Below are positions 54,611-62,924 of a DNA stretch of 64,000 nucleotides, in pieces. Position numbers and translations under genes: made by a program. The DNA is from Imperialibacter sp. EC-SDR9 (lineage in GTDB: Bacteria; Bacteroidota; Bacteroidia; Cytophagales; Cyclobacteriaceae). The stretch lies in NCBI RefSeq assembly GCF_902498805.1, contig NZ_LR701574.1:62001-126000 (forward strand). Reading direction: 5' to 3'. The notes under the pieces are model-generated. The model was not told where the DNA came from. It made no database searches and was given only the letters and a program-made list of their open reading frames with translations. Positions within the stretch are counted from its first letter, which is position 1. Every line of letters begins with the position of its first letter.

Positions 54611-54660
54611 GGCGGCTGACGGTTTCCTTCGCACTTTCCATCGCTGCCGTACCGACGCCT
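54611..54660. repeat. 50-bp direct repeat, first copy
   Basis: Starts GGCGGCTGACGGTTTCCTTC and ends CCGTACCGACGCCT. 49 of 50 bases are identical to 54734-54783. Lies between the first RND gene and the membrane-fusion gene. Confidence 0.85.
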
Positions 54661-54733
54661 AATATTCCGACTTCCGACTTCCGTCTTCGGTCTTCCGTCT
54701 TCCGTCTTCGGTCTTCCAACTTCCAACCTTTCG
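54661..54733. repeat. short TTCCGAC/TTCCGTC pyrimidine-rich tandem tract
   Basis: Irregular tandem units of 6-7 bases of the type CTTCCGT/CTTCGGT run between the two 50-bp repeats, and a similar tract follows at 54784-54840. Such tracts are often seen between genes in Cytophagales. Confidence 0.7.
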
Positions 54734-54783
54734 GGCGGCTGACGGTTTCCTTCGCACTTTCCATCGCTACCGTACCGACGCCT
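54734..54783. repeat. 50-bp direct repeat, second copy
   Basis: Near-identical copy of 54611-54660 (one G to A change). The reverse complement shares GGTACGG at one end and CCGTCAGCCGCC at the other with the degenerate block at 25076-25115. Confidence 0.85.
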
Positions 54784-54844
54784 CATTCCGTCTTCCAACT
54801 TCGGTCTTCTCACTTCGGTCTTCCGTCTTCGGTCTCCTCACTTC

Positions 54845-56152
54845 CTACTGAATCACACTTACCTTGCTCTTATTCCTCAGCGTTTCAAAGCCGGTGACCA
54901 CCAGGCGGTCGTTGACTTTCAATCCGCTGATCACTTCAATCACATCCTGGTTTTCAAGTCCTGTGGTGATCTTCTTTTCTGTCGCAATACCATTCTCTAC
55001 CGTGAACACCACTTTGCCATCCTGGCGGGAGATGATGGTTTCCTTGGGGATGACGATGGTGCTGTCACGCTGCTCAGAAAGAATGGCTGCTTTGATGAAC
55101 ATGCCAGGGCGGAGCAGCTTCTTGTCGTTATTGATCTGCAATACGCTTTGGAAGGTCCTGGTTTCTGTGTCGATGACTGGCGAGATTTGGCTGATCTTTC
55201 CAATGATGGTGTCGGTGGCCAGGTTGTAGTTGGTGATCTGCACCCGCTGATTGAGCGTTACCTCTGGCAGGTGTTTTTCGGGCAGCTTCACATCCATGAG
55301 CAGGTGTTCGTACTCCATTACCTTGAAGAGCTCCTGGCCCTGATCGATGCGGACGCCATCGGTATGGTAGGGAATCGATACAATCACCCCGGTAAATGGC
55401 GCTTTTACGAACATTTTGGCTTTCTGGATCTCCGCATTTTCGTAGGCGTATTTCGAATTTACATAGTCAATTGACGCCTGGTTGAGTTCTGTTTGGGTCA
55501 CGCCGCCCTTTTCAAATAGCGACTTCTGCTTATTGAGATTGTTTTCTGACACCTCCAGGCTGAGCTTCTTTCCGTCGAGCTGCAGGTTGTTTTCAAACTC
55601 CTTGTCCTCCAGCCTGATGATGACCTGACCCGCCCTTACCATGTCGCCCAGCGCAAATGGCCTTCTGGTGGCCGGATTGGTTTGCAACCGGTAAATGCCA
55701 GTGAGCTCCGACTTGATGGCGCCTTCCTTGGAAGAGTAGACAGTGCCTGTGGTTTCGATAAACCTGGATATTGACTCAGGCTTGATGATGGTCACAGAAA
55801 CGGGAATTTTTATCTCGGTCTGGATATTCGATTCCTCGTTGTTGCAGGATGCGAAGGTGACGAGCATGGCAAGTGCGAGGATGGCATTTTTTAAGTACTT
55901 CCGCTTGATGATGGCAGTGGGGGCCTTCCATACCCCACCGTCATTCAGGGCCTTTAGCATAGGGTAGCGGGCAGCAAAGGCCCGTCCCGGGGGGTAGGAA
56001 TCTCCTGCCGGGGGATCCTCACGCCATTTCCCCAACCGCAGTATCCGGGGCTGAAATGGCTCAGGATGACGGCGGACGGTGGGTGTATGGAAGGCCCCGT
56101 CGACCATTCCGTTCCTATCTTGAAATCCGTTTTTATATTCTATCTGTTGCAT
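54845..56152 (-). CDS. HlyD/AcrA-type membrane fusion protein (lipoprotein) with a repeat-derived N-terminal extension
   Basis: 435 residues if started at the ATG at 56152 (GTG two codons earlier also open). A lipoprotein signal (YLKNAILALAMLVTFASC) appears only at about residue 85-102, preceded by ~75 residues encoded by a palindromic repeat (55919-56098). The mature part is a normal periplasmic adaptor: barrel-sandwich/lipoyl halves (ATTGTVYSS is seen as ETTGTVYSSKEGAIKSELTG; KAPFTGVIVSIPYHTDG), a helical hairpin (SENNLNKQKSLFEKGGVTQT), and beta-barrel and membrane-proximal domains (VQITNYNLATDTIIGKISQI, LVVTGFETLRNKSKVSVIQ). It links the RND pump to the TolC channel. The real start may be the ATG 33 codons before the signal. 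Confidence 0.8.
   Translation of the reverse strand: MQQIEYKNGFQDRNGMVDGAFHTPTVRRHPEPFQPRILRLGKWREDPPAGDSYPPGRAFAARYPMLKALNDGGVWKAPTAIIKRKYLKNAILALAMLVTFASCNNEESNIQTEIKIPVSVTIIKPESISRFIETTGTVYSSKEGAIKSELTGIYRLQTNPATRRPFALGDMVRAGQVIIRLEDKEFENNLQLDGKKLSLEVSENNLNKQKSLFEKGGVTQTELNQASIDYVNSKYAYENAEIQKAKMFVKAPFTGVIVSIPYHTDGVRIDQGQELFKVMEYEHLLMDVKLPEKHLPEVTLNQRVQITNYNLATDTIIGKISQISPVIDTETRTFQSVLQINNDKKLLRPGMFIKAAILSEQRDSTIVIPKETIISRQDGKVVFTVENGIATEKKITTGLENQDVIEVISGLKVNDRLVVTGFETLRNKSKVSVIQ
55919..56098. mobile_element. MITE/REP-like palindromic element inside the 5' end of the membrane fusion gene
   Basis: Near-perfect terminal inverted repeats: GGGGCCTTCCATACCCCACC starting at 55920 and GGTGGGTGTATGGAAGGCCCC ending at 56098 (one extra base in the right arm, written here in 5'-3' halves). 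The inner arms share ATGACGG-type sequence (TCATTCAGGGCC vs GGCTCAGGATGA). About 180 bp, no coding capacity of its own, but its frame is open in the host gene's direction. Confidence 0.7.
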
Positions 56153-56167
56153 GGTCACTTGTGGTTC

Positions 56168-57691
56168 TTAATTAGAATTAGGAATTACTGGTTGCTGATT
56201 CTCAAAATCGTAGAGCGACAGGATCTTCATGTTCAGCAACTCAATTTTATAGTTGATCAGCGCACTGGCCAGCGCACTTTTCTTGTCCGACAGCTGGCTC
56301 TGGAAGCGGTTGAGGTCGATGCTGGTCAGGTCACCATTTCGGTACCGCTCCAGATTGATCTCGTAGGTCAACTGCGCATTCTTTACGTTTTGCTGTGCTA
56401 TTTCGATTTGGTTCTCCAGGTTCTGCAGGCTCCGGTATGTCTTCCTGATATTGATAATGATATCATTCTTCTGGTTTTGCAGGTCTACTTTGGTGATCTC
56501 CAGGTTGGCGTTGCTGGCCTCCATGCGTGCCTTGTTTTCGCCCCAGTCCCAAATTGGAATAGAGAATGAGATTGCCACCCTTGGGTTGACAGTAGGCGAA
56601 TCGTATACCTGCGGGGCATTGATGTTGTCACCAAAGATCCCCATAGAGAGTGCCACTGCTCCTTTGAACTCGTTAAGCGATTTGGTTCTGGTCAGCTCAA
56701 ATTGTGAGCGTTCAATATCTATCGCACGCTGCCTCAGCTCGACCCGATTGCGCAGGCCCATCTCAATGGCCTGGTTGAGGTCAACTTCCCGGGTCACGAA
56801 CTTGATGTCGACCTGCACGGCAATCTCTTCGTCAAGGCCGATGCCCAGCAGGAGCTTTAGGTCGTCCGCAGCATTGTCAAGCGTTACCTGGTTGTTTTCC
56901 AGGGTGGACCGGGAGGTGGCCAGGTTGAGCTCGGCCTGGTACAGCTCTTCCATGGCGAGCAGGTCGGCGTCTACTTTGTTTTTGGTGATTTCGTAGCTGA
57001 TCTCCTGGTTTTCAAGTTCTGCTTTGGAAATCTCCAGGCTGTTCTGACTTTGGTAGAAGGAATAGAAGGTCTGGGTGACGTTTCGCTCCAGCGTAAGCAA
57101 CTGAAGAGCATTGCTGATCTGTGCGTTCTCCAGGTTGAGTTCCAATTCCCGTGTTTGCAGCTTGTTTCGGTTGTAGGTGAAAATGGGCTGGTCTACCTGC
57201 AGGTATAAATTATTGCTATAGGTCTTCGTTCTAACATCTTGAAATTCAGAGTAGTTATCCCTGTATCCAAACCTATTGATCAAGGAGACCGTGCCATCAG
57301 TAGCAGAGATGGGCTGAGAAACCGAGAAGTTGGCGAAGGAGTTATAGTCCTCGTTGGTGTTCCAGCGGGAGACCAGGTCGTTGAACAGCCTGGTTCTGTT
57401 ATAGTCGAACGGCGTCACGTCCAGGCCAAACCTCGACTTCATCGCCAGTCGCTGAGCATCCAGGCTTTTTCGGTTGCTGAACAGGTTGAGCCTGGATTTC
57501 TTGATATCCGGGCTGCTGGTCTGGGCTATCTCAATCGCTTCGTCGAGGGTAAGCACCCGCTGGGCAAAGGCCCTCTGTGCCGACAGCAGACTCAGCACGA
57601 TTACCGCCACTATGGCTCCAAGTATCAGGAGGGGCCGCTGGAAAGCATTTGGTCTCATAGGATTCGCTTTTGTTTGTCTGTTAAAGCTCAT
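56168..57691 (-). CDS. TolC-family outer-membrane efflux channel
   Basis: About 507 residues from the ATG at 57691, 5 bp after the upstream stop (a second ATG at 57712 overlaps that gene). The signal sequence is PLLILGAIVAVIVLSLLSAQ ending RAFAQ. The mature protein has the two-fold TolC repeat: LTLDEAIEIAQTSSPDIKKS and later VDLNQAIEMGLRNRVELRQR, each followed by long helices (ATSRSTLENNQVTLDNAADD; NLENQIEIAQQNVKNAQLTY) and beta strands (FSVSQPISA; ISFSIPIWDWG). It provides the exit duct for the RND/MFP complex. It is placed between the ABC-permease gene and the fusion gene in the same operon. Confidence 0.88.
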   Translation of the reverse strand: MSFNRQTKANPMRPNAFQRPLLILGAIVAVIVLSLLSAQRAFAQRVLTLDEAIEIAQTSSPDIKKSRLNLFSNRKSLDAQRLAMKSRFGLDVTPFDYNRTRLFNDLVSRWNTNEDYNSFANFSVSQPISATDGTVSLINRFGYRDNYSEFQDVRTKTYSNNLYLQVDQPIFTYNRNKLQTRELELNLENAQISNALQLLTLERNVTQTFYSFYQSQNSLEISKAELENQEISYEITKNKVDADLLAMEELYQAELNLATSRSTLENNQVTLDNAADDLKLLLGIGLDEEIAVQVDIKFVTREVDLNQAIEMGLRNRVELRQRAIDIERSQFELTRTKSLNEFKGAVALSMGIFGDNINAPQVYDSPTVNPRVAISFSIPIWDWGENKARMEASNANLEITKVDLQNQKNDIIINIRKTYRSLQNLENQIEIAQQNVKNAQLTYEINLERYRNGDLTSIDLNRFQSQLSDKKSALASALINYKIELLNMKILSLYDFENQQPVIPNSN

Positions 57692-57696
57692 ATCGT

Positions 57697-60600
57697 TTAT
57701 TGTTTCACCCATTTCACGGCGTCGGCATACACAGTTCCAAAGTCGCTCTCGTTGGTGAGTACTACCTTCCCACCAGTACGACCGAAGTAGTAGGAGCCCA
57801 GGTAGTTCCAGCCAAACTCTGCTTTGGAAATATTGAATTTGATATCGTCGGTGCCGTCGCTATGGTGGATTGTATAATCGTAGTTGAATTGCTGGTTATT
57901 GTCGTCCCGTCCGTTGAACTCATTTTGGTTTTTGCCCATCATGTACACGTAGACGTCGTAGAAGCCTTCGTCCTGCAGTGTGACCTCCCAGGTGGCCAGT
58001 TTGTCGCCGCCGCCCGCTCTTGTAAAGTGAGCCGACAAGATGGACTTACCGTAGAAATTGGAGCCTGTGGTGGCTCTCCACTTTGAGCGGGAGCGGTGCC
58101 AGCTACCGAAGTACTTTTGATCAGAAGGGCTTTTACTATCGAGATAGGCCCTCAGGTAGGTCGGCTCTACAGGGCTGAACGTGCTGAACCCTGGATCTTC
58201 ATTGTCGACAATCACTTCGCTTTGGCTGGTGGCTTCGGTGGGCGGTAGCACCTTTTCCCCTTCGAAGAGCGTGGTCAGCTTACGGGGACTAAAAGTGCCC
58301 GTTGACATGGTGATCACCGAAGGAATATTCCTCGAAATAAGTGTATTGATGGTTATCTTTTCTGGCTTCTCATCCAGCACAAATCCCAGCTGTTTTGTTT
58401 CGCCCAGTTTGATCACTGAAAGGTAGCCAGGCACTTCCTCTTTTACTTGCTGGGCCTCTCTTCGCCGGGAAAATTGATTGTCGTTTCCACCGTCATCAGC
58501 ATTGAATTTCACCTCAATCACTCCATCATTGTCGCCGGTGTTTTTAATATCAAGCAGCACCTGATAGCGCTTTCTGTCGCCATCGAGCACTTCAAACTTT
58601 TGTACATTGTCTATTTCAAACGCTGGTTGTGCGGTGCTGAAATACACCTGTCTGATTACCGGGTCAATGTCGAGGCCAAAGTGTTGCTGCAGCGCCGCCC
58701 GAAAATCACCGTAGCTGGTGAGCTGGCGCTGGTGGCCGTTGATCCAGTTTTGAACAAAACCCTTGAATTCATCTTGCCCCAGCAATTGCCCCAGGTAGGC
58801 AAACAGGTACTGGCCTTTCAGCGAGACGGACTTATTGATTTTGTTGAAATTTGTTTCGCTGGTCAGGATTTCGTTGATCATTGTCGTTCGCAGCAGCTCG
58901 TTACATTCTTCTTCAAAGGAGATCCCATTCATGTTTCTGGAATAGTCATTCTCCGTCTGAAGGTCTTTTCTCAGAAAGCTTGAAATACTGCGATTGAGCA
59001 GGGGCCAGTCACGACTCACTACACCGGAATTGTAGCTATATAGCTGGGGAAAGAGCGAGTAGTCAGGCTGATCTTCATCACGATTACCATAAAACCATAC
59101 GGTTCCCGACTGTTTGGTGAAAACCTTCTTGATCAGGTCTTTGAAAACGTTGGCCTGCTTTTCCTTGTCGCTCAGCACCTGGTTGTCCCGTTTGGCTTGC
59201 TCGTCCATGTCCTTCAGCTGCCTTCTGAAATCAAACTCCCGGATATCTCCGCCTTCTTCCGGCCAGTATACCGTTTCTGGTTGCAGATAGGCTTGCTGGT
59301 TTTCGTATATTTTATTGTAGGCAGCGAACAATAAGGGCGTTTCCACAAACTGCAATCTGCGAAAAGGGTAGGTGAGCTTCTGGCCATCCTCGTACTCATT
59401 CACAATATCCCTGATGAGCAGGCCAAGGGTGTCGGTCAATTGCCCGAGGTACTCCGAGGTGTAGTTGTCGTCGGGGTATTGATAGACTGCGTAAGTCACG
59501 CTGTCGACCGTGATTTCTTTTTTCTCGTAGGCGCCAATGGCCAGCGATATCTTCGGAAGTGGATATTCGGGCTGAAAACGGAAGACGTTCCCGTCTGTGA
59601 TAATCTCGCCCTGGGAGACGGCGGTTTGGCTTTCTTTTACCTTTACCTCCAGCTGAAAGTCGATAAACGACGTTCTTTCCTTTCTGGGTGACTCCCGGCT
59701 GTAGCCAATCTGTGTGTCGGGGTACCAAAGCACGTCAGAGGTCAGCAGCACATAGTCTGGCTGCAAATAGGCGTATTTTTTTGGCAGGGCAAACATCAGG
59801 TAGTCCCTTGGGAACTCGTACCGCTCCTGATCCACTTCAAGGTGGGCCACCGACTCCCAGATAGCACCCTCGTAGCTGATTTCTACATCTGCTTTTTCGC
59901 CTGGTTGAAGTGTTATGGCATTATTGATTGAAACCACCTGCAAATGCCGTTCAAAGTCCACTTTGGTATCATTCACGGTCAAGCTGCTGATGTCGAGGCC
60001 CGGGTTCAGTGTGAAATAGAAGCCTGCCAGGGGCTCACTACGGTTATTCTTTACCGTTAAGGCGGAAGTGGATATGAGTTTGTTTTCAACCTGCTCAAGG
60101 TGAATGAGGTGGGCGAGAATGTCCACGTTCGGCACCTCAGCCCACTGTCCATTAACAGCAATCATCTCTTGCCGCAGCGCTATGGGCGTTTCCCGCAGGG
60201 CAACCAGCCTAATCATGATGACGGCAGCGGCAGCAACCAATACCATTCCAACCAGCCCAGTGAGCAGCTTCACCCTTTTGTGGCTGGCGAGGCGGTCAAG
60301 GAAGAAGGCCGTAAGGAACAGAAAAGCCAACCCGGCCACCAGGTAGAATGCCCGCTGCCATAAGGCGAAATTAAGGTGGGCAAAGCCGGTCATCTCTGAC
60401 GCTAACATAGGCAGCCGGAAGGCCATGAAGTCGAGGATGTAGGAGAACTTGTCGAAGTAATAGATAAGCTCTACAGCCGAAAGGCCCAGCAGCAGCACAA
60501 TGGTGATGGGCTGGTTGCGCAGTAAGGTCACAAACAAAAAGGCGATGCCCGTTGTGAAAATGACGGATGGCAAACTTATCAGCAAGGGATAAATGACGAA

Positions 60601-61035
60601 GGCCAGCGGATTGAAGGCAGTGTTAGGGTTGGTCAGGTTGACAATCAGCGGAATACACAGAAGCAGCAGGTTCAGCCAAAAGAACAGGTTGAACAGGGCC
60701 AGTGCTTTGCCCAGCACGTAATCGAGGTTAGAGATCGGGCGGGCGAAGAATACCTCGTTGGTGTCGAGTTTCTTGTCCTTCTTGATCAAACCAGTAGCCA
60801 GGAAGACCACAGCGGCTGCCTGCGCAATGCTGATCATGACCATGGTGGTGTAGGGCATCATCCAGCTATTGGAAAGCTCAAACCGCCGGGGCTGGTCAAT
60901 TTCTGAGAAAATCGCCAGGTTAAAAATGACCACGAAGCCAATACCAGCCAGCGACACAATCCGGAAAAACCAGTTGCGCCAAACCACTTTCGATTCGTAG
61001 CGGGCGATGGTCAGTATGTTCGATACAGCACTCAT
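57697..61035 (-). CDS. ABC-2 permease fused to an M1-peptidase-like domain and a golvesin-like domain
   Basis: 1112 residues. Residues ~1-265 hold six to seven membrane spans of an ABC-2 permease (MVMISIAQAAAVVFLATGLI; LALFNLFFWLNLLLLCIPLI; QPITIVLLLGLSAVELIYYF). A further span (LLTGLVGMVLVAAAAVIMIR) leads into a periplasmic M1-aminopeptidase-like part (~300-830: LISTSALTVKNNRSEPLAGF; ISYEGAIWES; FPRDYLMFALPKKYAYLQPD). No HExxH zinc motif is found; the stretch QFVETPLLFAAYNKIYENQQ stands where the catalytic region is expected, so it is probably not an active peptidase. The last ~150 residues resemble a golvesin/CBM-like jellyroll (EGFYDVYVYMMG; YFGRTGGKVVLTNESDFGTV). The start overlaps the ATPase stop (ATGA). 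Confidence 0.8.
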   Translation of the reverse strand: MSAVSNILTIARYESKVVWRNWFFRIVSLAGIGFVVIFNLAIFSEIDQPRRFELSNSWMMPYTTMVMISIAQAAAVVFLATGLIKKDKKLDTNEVFFARPISNLDYVLGKALALFNLFFWLNLLLLCIPLIVNLTNPNTAFNPLAFVIYPLLISLPSVIFTTGIAFLFVTLLRNQPITIVLLLGLSAVELIYYFDKFSYILDFMAFRLPMLASEMTGFAHLNFALWQRAFYLVAGLAFLFLTAFFLDRLASHKRVKLLTGLVGMVLVAAAAVIMIRLVALRETPIALRQEMIAVNGQWAEVPNVDILAHLIHLEQVENKLISTSALTVKNNRSEPLAGFYFTLNPGLDISSLTVNDTKVDFERHLQVVSINNAITLQPGEKADVEISYEGAIWESVAHLEVDQERYEFPRDYLMFALPKKYAYLQPDYVLLTSDVLWYPDTQIGYSRESPRKERTSFIDFQLEVKVKESQTAVSQGEIITDGNVFRFQPEYPLPKISLAIGAYEKKEITVDSVTYAVYQYPDDNYTSEYLGQLTDTLGLLIRDIVNEYEDGQKLTYPFRRLQFVETPLLFAAYNKIYENQQAYLQPETVYWPEEGGDIREFDFRRQLKDMDEQAKRDNQVLSDKEKQANVFKDLIKKVFTKQSGTVWFYGNRDEDQPDYSLFPQLYSYNSGVVSRDWPLLNRSISSFLRKDLQTENDYSRNMNGISFEEECNELLRTTMINEILTSETNFNKINKSVSLKGQYLFAYLGQLLGQDEFKGFVQNWINGHQRQLTSYGDFRAALQQHFGLDIDPVIRQVYFSTAQPAFEIDNVQKFEVLDGDRKRYQVLLDIKNTGDNDGVIEVKFNADDGGNDNQFSRRREAQQVKEEVPGYLSVIKLGETKQLGFVLDEKPEKITINTLISRNIPSVITMSTGTFSPRKLTTLFEGEKVLPPTEATSQSEVIVDNEDPGFSTFSPVEPTYLRAYLDSKSPSDQKYFGSWHRSRSKWRATTGSNFYGKSILSAHFTRAGGGDKLATWEVTLQDEGFYDVYVYMMGKNQNEFNGRDDNNQQFNYDYTIHHSDGTDDIKFNISKAEFGWNYLGSYYFGRTGGKVVLTNESDFGTVYADAVKWVKQ

Positions 61036-61922
61036 ACCAGCGAAACGCCCAATTGATTTTCCATAAAATAGACGTAGGCGTGTTCCAGGTTAGGATTTAC
61101 ATTTTTTGCCTCCGGATGGGGCTGATTTGTGGCAATAAGTTGCGCTTCCCACAGGCCTTCCACGGGAATTGTGGAGACTACCGAATACTTGTTTTTCAAT
61201 GCTGTAAACTCTTCATCCCCAAGCGTTACCTGCCAAACGTGCCCACGCACCTGATCGATCATGCCCTCCGGCGAGCCTTTGAAAGCTACTTCTCCCTTGT
61301 TGAGCATAGCCATGTTGTGACAGGTACTGCTGATGTCACCCACAATGTGGGTGGAAAGGATGATGGTAACGTCTTTCTGACTGAGATCGGACAGGATATT
61401 CCTGAAGCGGATCCGCTCTTCCGGATCAAGGCCTGTGGTGGGTTCGTCAATCACCAGCAGTTTGGGGTCGCCAATCAAAGCCTGGGCAATGCCCAACCGT
61501 CGTTTCATACCGCCAGAGAGCTTGTTGGCCATGCGCTCCCTCACGTCGAGCAAACCCACCTGATCGAGTAGGTAATCCACTTTGATGAGCCTGTCTTTCT
61601 TCTTCAGGTTTGTCGCCAGTCGGGCAGCGTAGTCAAGAAATTCCCAAGTCTTCAGTTTGGAAAAAAAGGTAAAATCCTGTGGAAGGTAGCCAATCATTGC
61701 CCTGATCTTTTGGCGGTGCTCGTTGATGTCCATTCCTTCAATGAGAATAGAGCCAGAGGTGGCGCTTTGCAAGGTCACCAGGGTGCGCATGAAGCTTGAC
61801 TTGCCGGCGCCATTGGGCCCCAGCAGGCCAAACATGCCGCTGCCGATGTCGAGGTCGACGTTGCGAATGGCTGCGTGACCGTTGGGATATATTTTTGAAA
61901 GCCCTCTTATTTCAATGTTCAT
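61032..61922 (-). CDS. ABC transporter ATP-binding protein
   Basis: 296 residues. Walker A LLGPNGAGKSSFM (~33-45), Q-loop IGYLPQDF, signature KLSGGMKRRLGIAQ, Walker B LLVIDEPTTGLDPEER and H-loop ILSTHIVGD are all present, as in ABC-2 ATPases. It energises the permease encoded immediately downstream (4-base overlap). The ATPase is similar in motif detail to the one fused to the RND pump (FSGGMKQRIGIAQ; DEPTAGLDPLER), suggesting both descend from one duplication (inference). It is the first gene of the efflux operon, preceded by a MITE-like repeat. Confidence 0.9.
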   Translation of the reverse strand: MNIEIRGLSKIYPNGHAAIRNVDLDIGSGMFGLLGPNGAGKSSFMRTLVTLQSATSGSILIEGMDINEHRQKIRAMIGYLPQDFTFFSKLKTWEFLDYAARLATNLKKKDRLIKVDYLLDQVGLLDVRERMANKLSGGMKRRLGIAQALIGDPKLLVIDEPTTGLDPEERIRFRNILSDLSQKDVTIILSTHIVGDISSTCHNMAMLNKGEVAFKGSPEGMIDQVRGHVWQVTLGDEEFTALKNKYSVVSTIPVEGLWEAQLIATNQPHPEAKNVNPNLEHAYVYFMENQLGVSLV

Positions 61923-61944
61923 CAGCTACAGTTTGCTTACAATA

Positions 61945-62145
61945 ACGTGAGCTCGACATAAGAATGTCGTCATTCCGGAAAATATTGGCCTAAAATCAAA
62001 ATGGGCCAATATTTATCCGGAATCTCATATGTCTTGCGGCGGAGATTGCGGATAATTTTCTTCAGATGAGAAAAATATCTGAAGAAAATTTCCGCAATGA
62101 CGCACCTCGGTAATGTTATGTTACATTCTTATGTCAAACTCACGT
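61945..62145. mobile_element. MITE-like element with terminal inverted repeats and two internal hairpins
   Basis: Terminal repeats of 23 bp, ACGTGAG-ctc-GACATAAGAATGT (61945-61967) and ACATTCTTATGTC-aaa-CTCACGT (62123-62145), match at 20 of 23 bases. Inside are two long hairpins: ATTCCGG...GGCC / GGCC...CCGGAAT (61971-62022) and ATTGCGG...TCTTCAGAT / ATCTGAAGA...CCGCAAT (62045-62098). 201 bp with no gene. Lies between the GIN-domain gene and the ABC ATPase gene, in the probable promoter region of the efflux operon. Confidence 0.75.
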
Positions 62146-62228
62146 AACAATAGGTGCTTGTTTTCTTTCTGAGATTACAAGCTTGGTTGTCTGGAATACG
62201 AATTCAAATCGTGATACACAGTCCGCCC

Positions 62229-62924
62229 TTAGTCTTGGATTTGTATTTTGCTGCTTTTGTCTTTAGTGAATTGTATGTCGTCGACCCCGTCAAGCCTTAA
62301 AAAAGAATCATTAAGTATGCTGCCACGAAGCTGCACAACCGGTGACCAGATCATCACTTTCGAGTGATCCATCTGCACTGATAGTAGGTTTACACTTAAA
62401 CCACTGGCATCAAGGTTTGCATTGTCTGACGCTGCTATGCTCAGGCTCGTTACATTGACATCTCCATCCATTCTGATGCTGCCGCCGGACTGAGTAATTG
62501 ACAGCGTCGGCTGACTGAACTTCGTTATACTGGCAGATGCCCTGGTGGCTTGCAACCCTCTGAATGTATTTTCGGCCACATAGACAGTCACCTGAACCGG
62601 CTTGCCACTGATAATTTCGTTGATTTTGAGGTGCAAAGTGTCTCCTGTCATCTCGTAATTGAGACTCGATAGAAAACTACCATCAATGCTTTTTACTTCT
62701 ATGTGCGGCTCGTTCGACGAGCTTATGGTTACCCTGAGTTCCGAGTCTGACAGCACAATGTACCCGACGTTGCCAAGGGGTGCTTTTTCAACTTGCACTT
62801 CCGTACCACTCAAATCTCTTTTGTATCCCCGGAGCCTCACCTCGGTGAATGCTGCCATCATATAAATGAGGATGAATCCGAAGAACCCGATAAGTATCTT
62901 ATTGCTGAGCTTCATGGTGGTCAT
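62229..62924 (-). CDS. GIN-domain (DUF2807-like) exported protein
   Basis: 231 residues. An N-terminal anchor/signal (LIGFFGFILIYMMAAFTEV) precedes a beta-helical auto-transporter-adhesin-head-like domain, recognisable from regular strands with small residues (VNVTSLSIAASDNANLDASG, LSVNLLSVQMDHSKVMIWSP, VVQLRGSILNDSFLRLDGV). Such proteins are often encoded next to GntR/ABC genes in Bacteroidota and their function is not known. The start overlaps the GntR stop (ATGA at 62921-62924). Confidence 0.75.
   Translation of the reverse strand: MTTMKLSNKILIGFFGFILIYMMAAFTEVRLRGYKRDLSGTEVQVEKAPLGNVGYIVLSDSELRVTISSSNEPHIEVKSIDGSFLSSLNYEMTGDTLHLKINEIISGKPVQVTVYVAENTFRGLQATRASASITKFSQPTLSITQSGGSIRMDGDVNVTSLSIAASDNANLDASGLSVNLLSVQMDHSKVMIWSPVVQLRGSILNDSFLRLDGVDDIQFTKDKSSKIQIQD

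Noticed and set aside
54574-54813. 79-codon minus-strand frame with repeated RRRYGSDGKCEGNRQPP
   Set aside because: It is a translation of the duplicated 50-bp repeat and pyrimidine-rich tracts; no signal or start context supports a protein.
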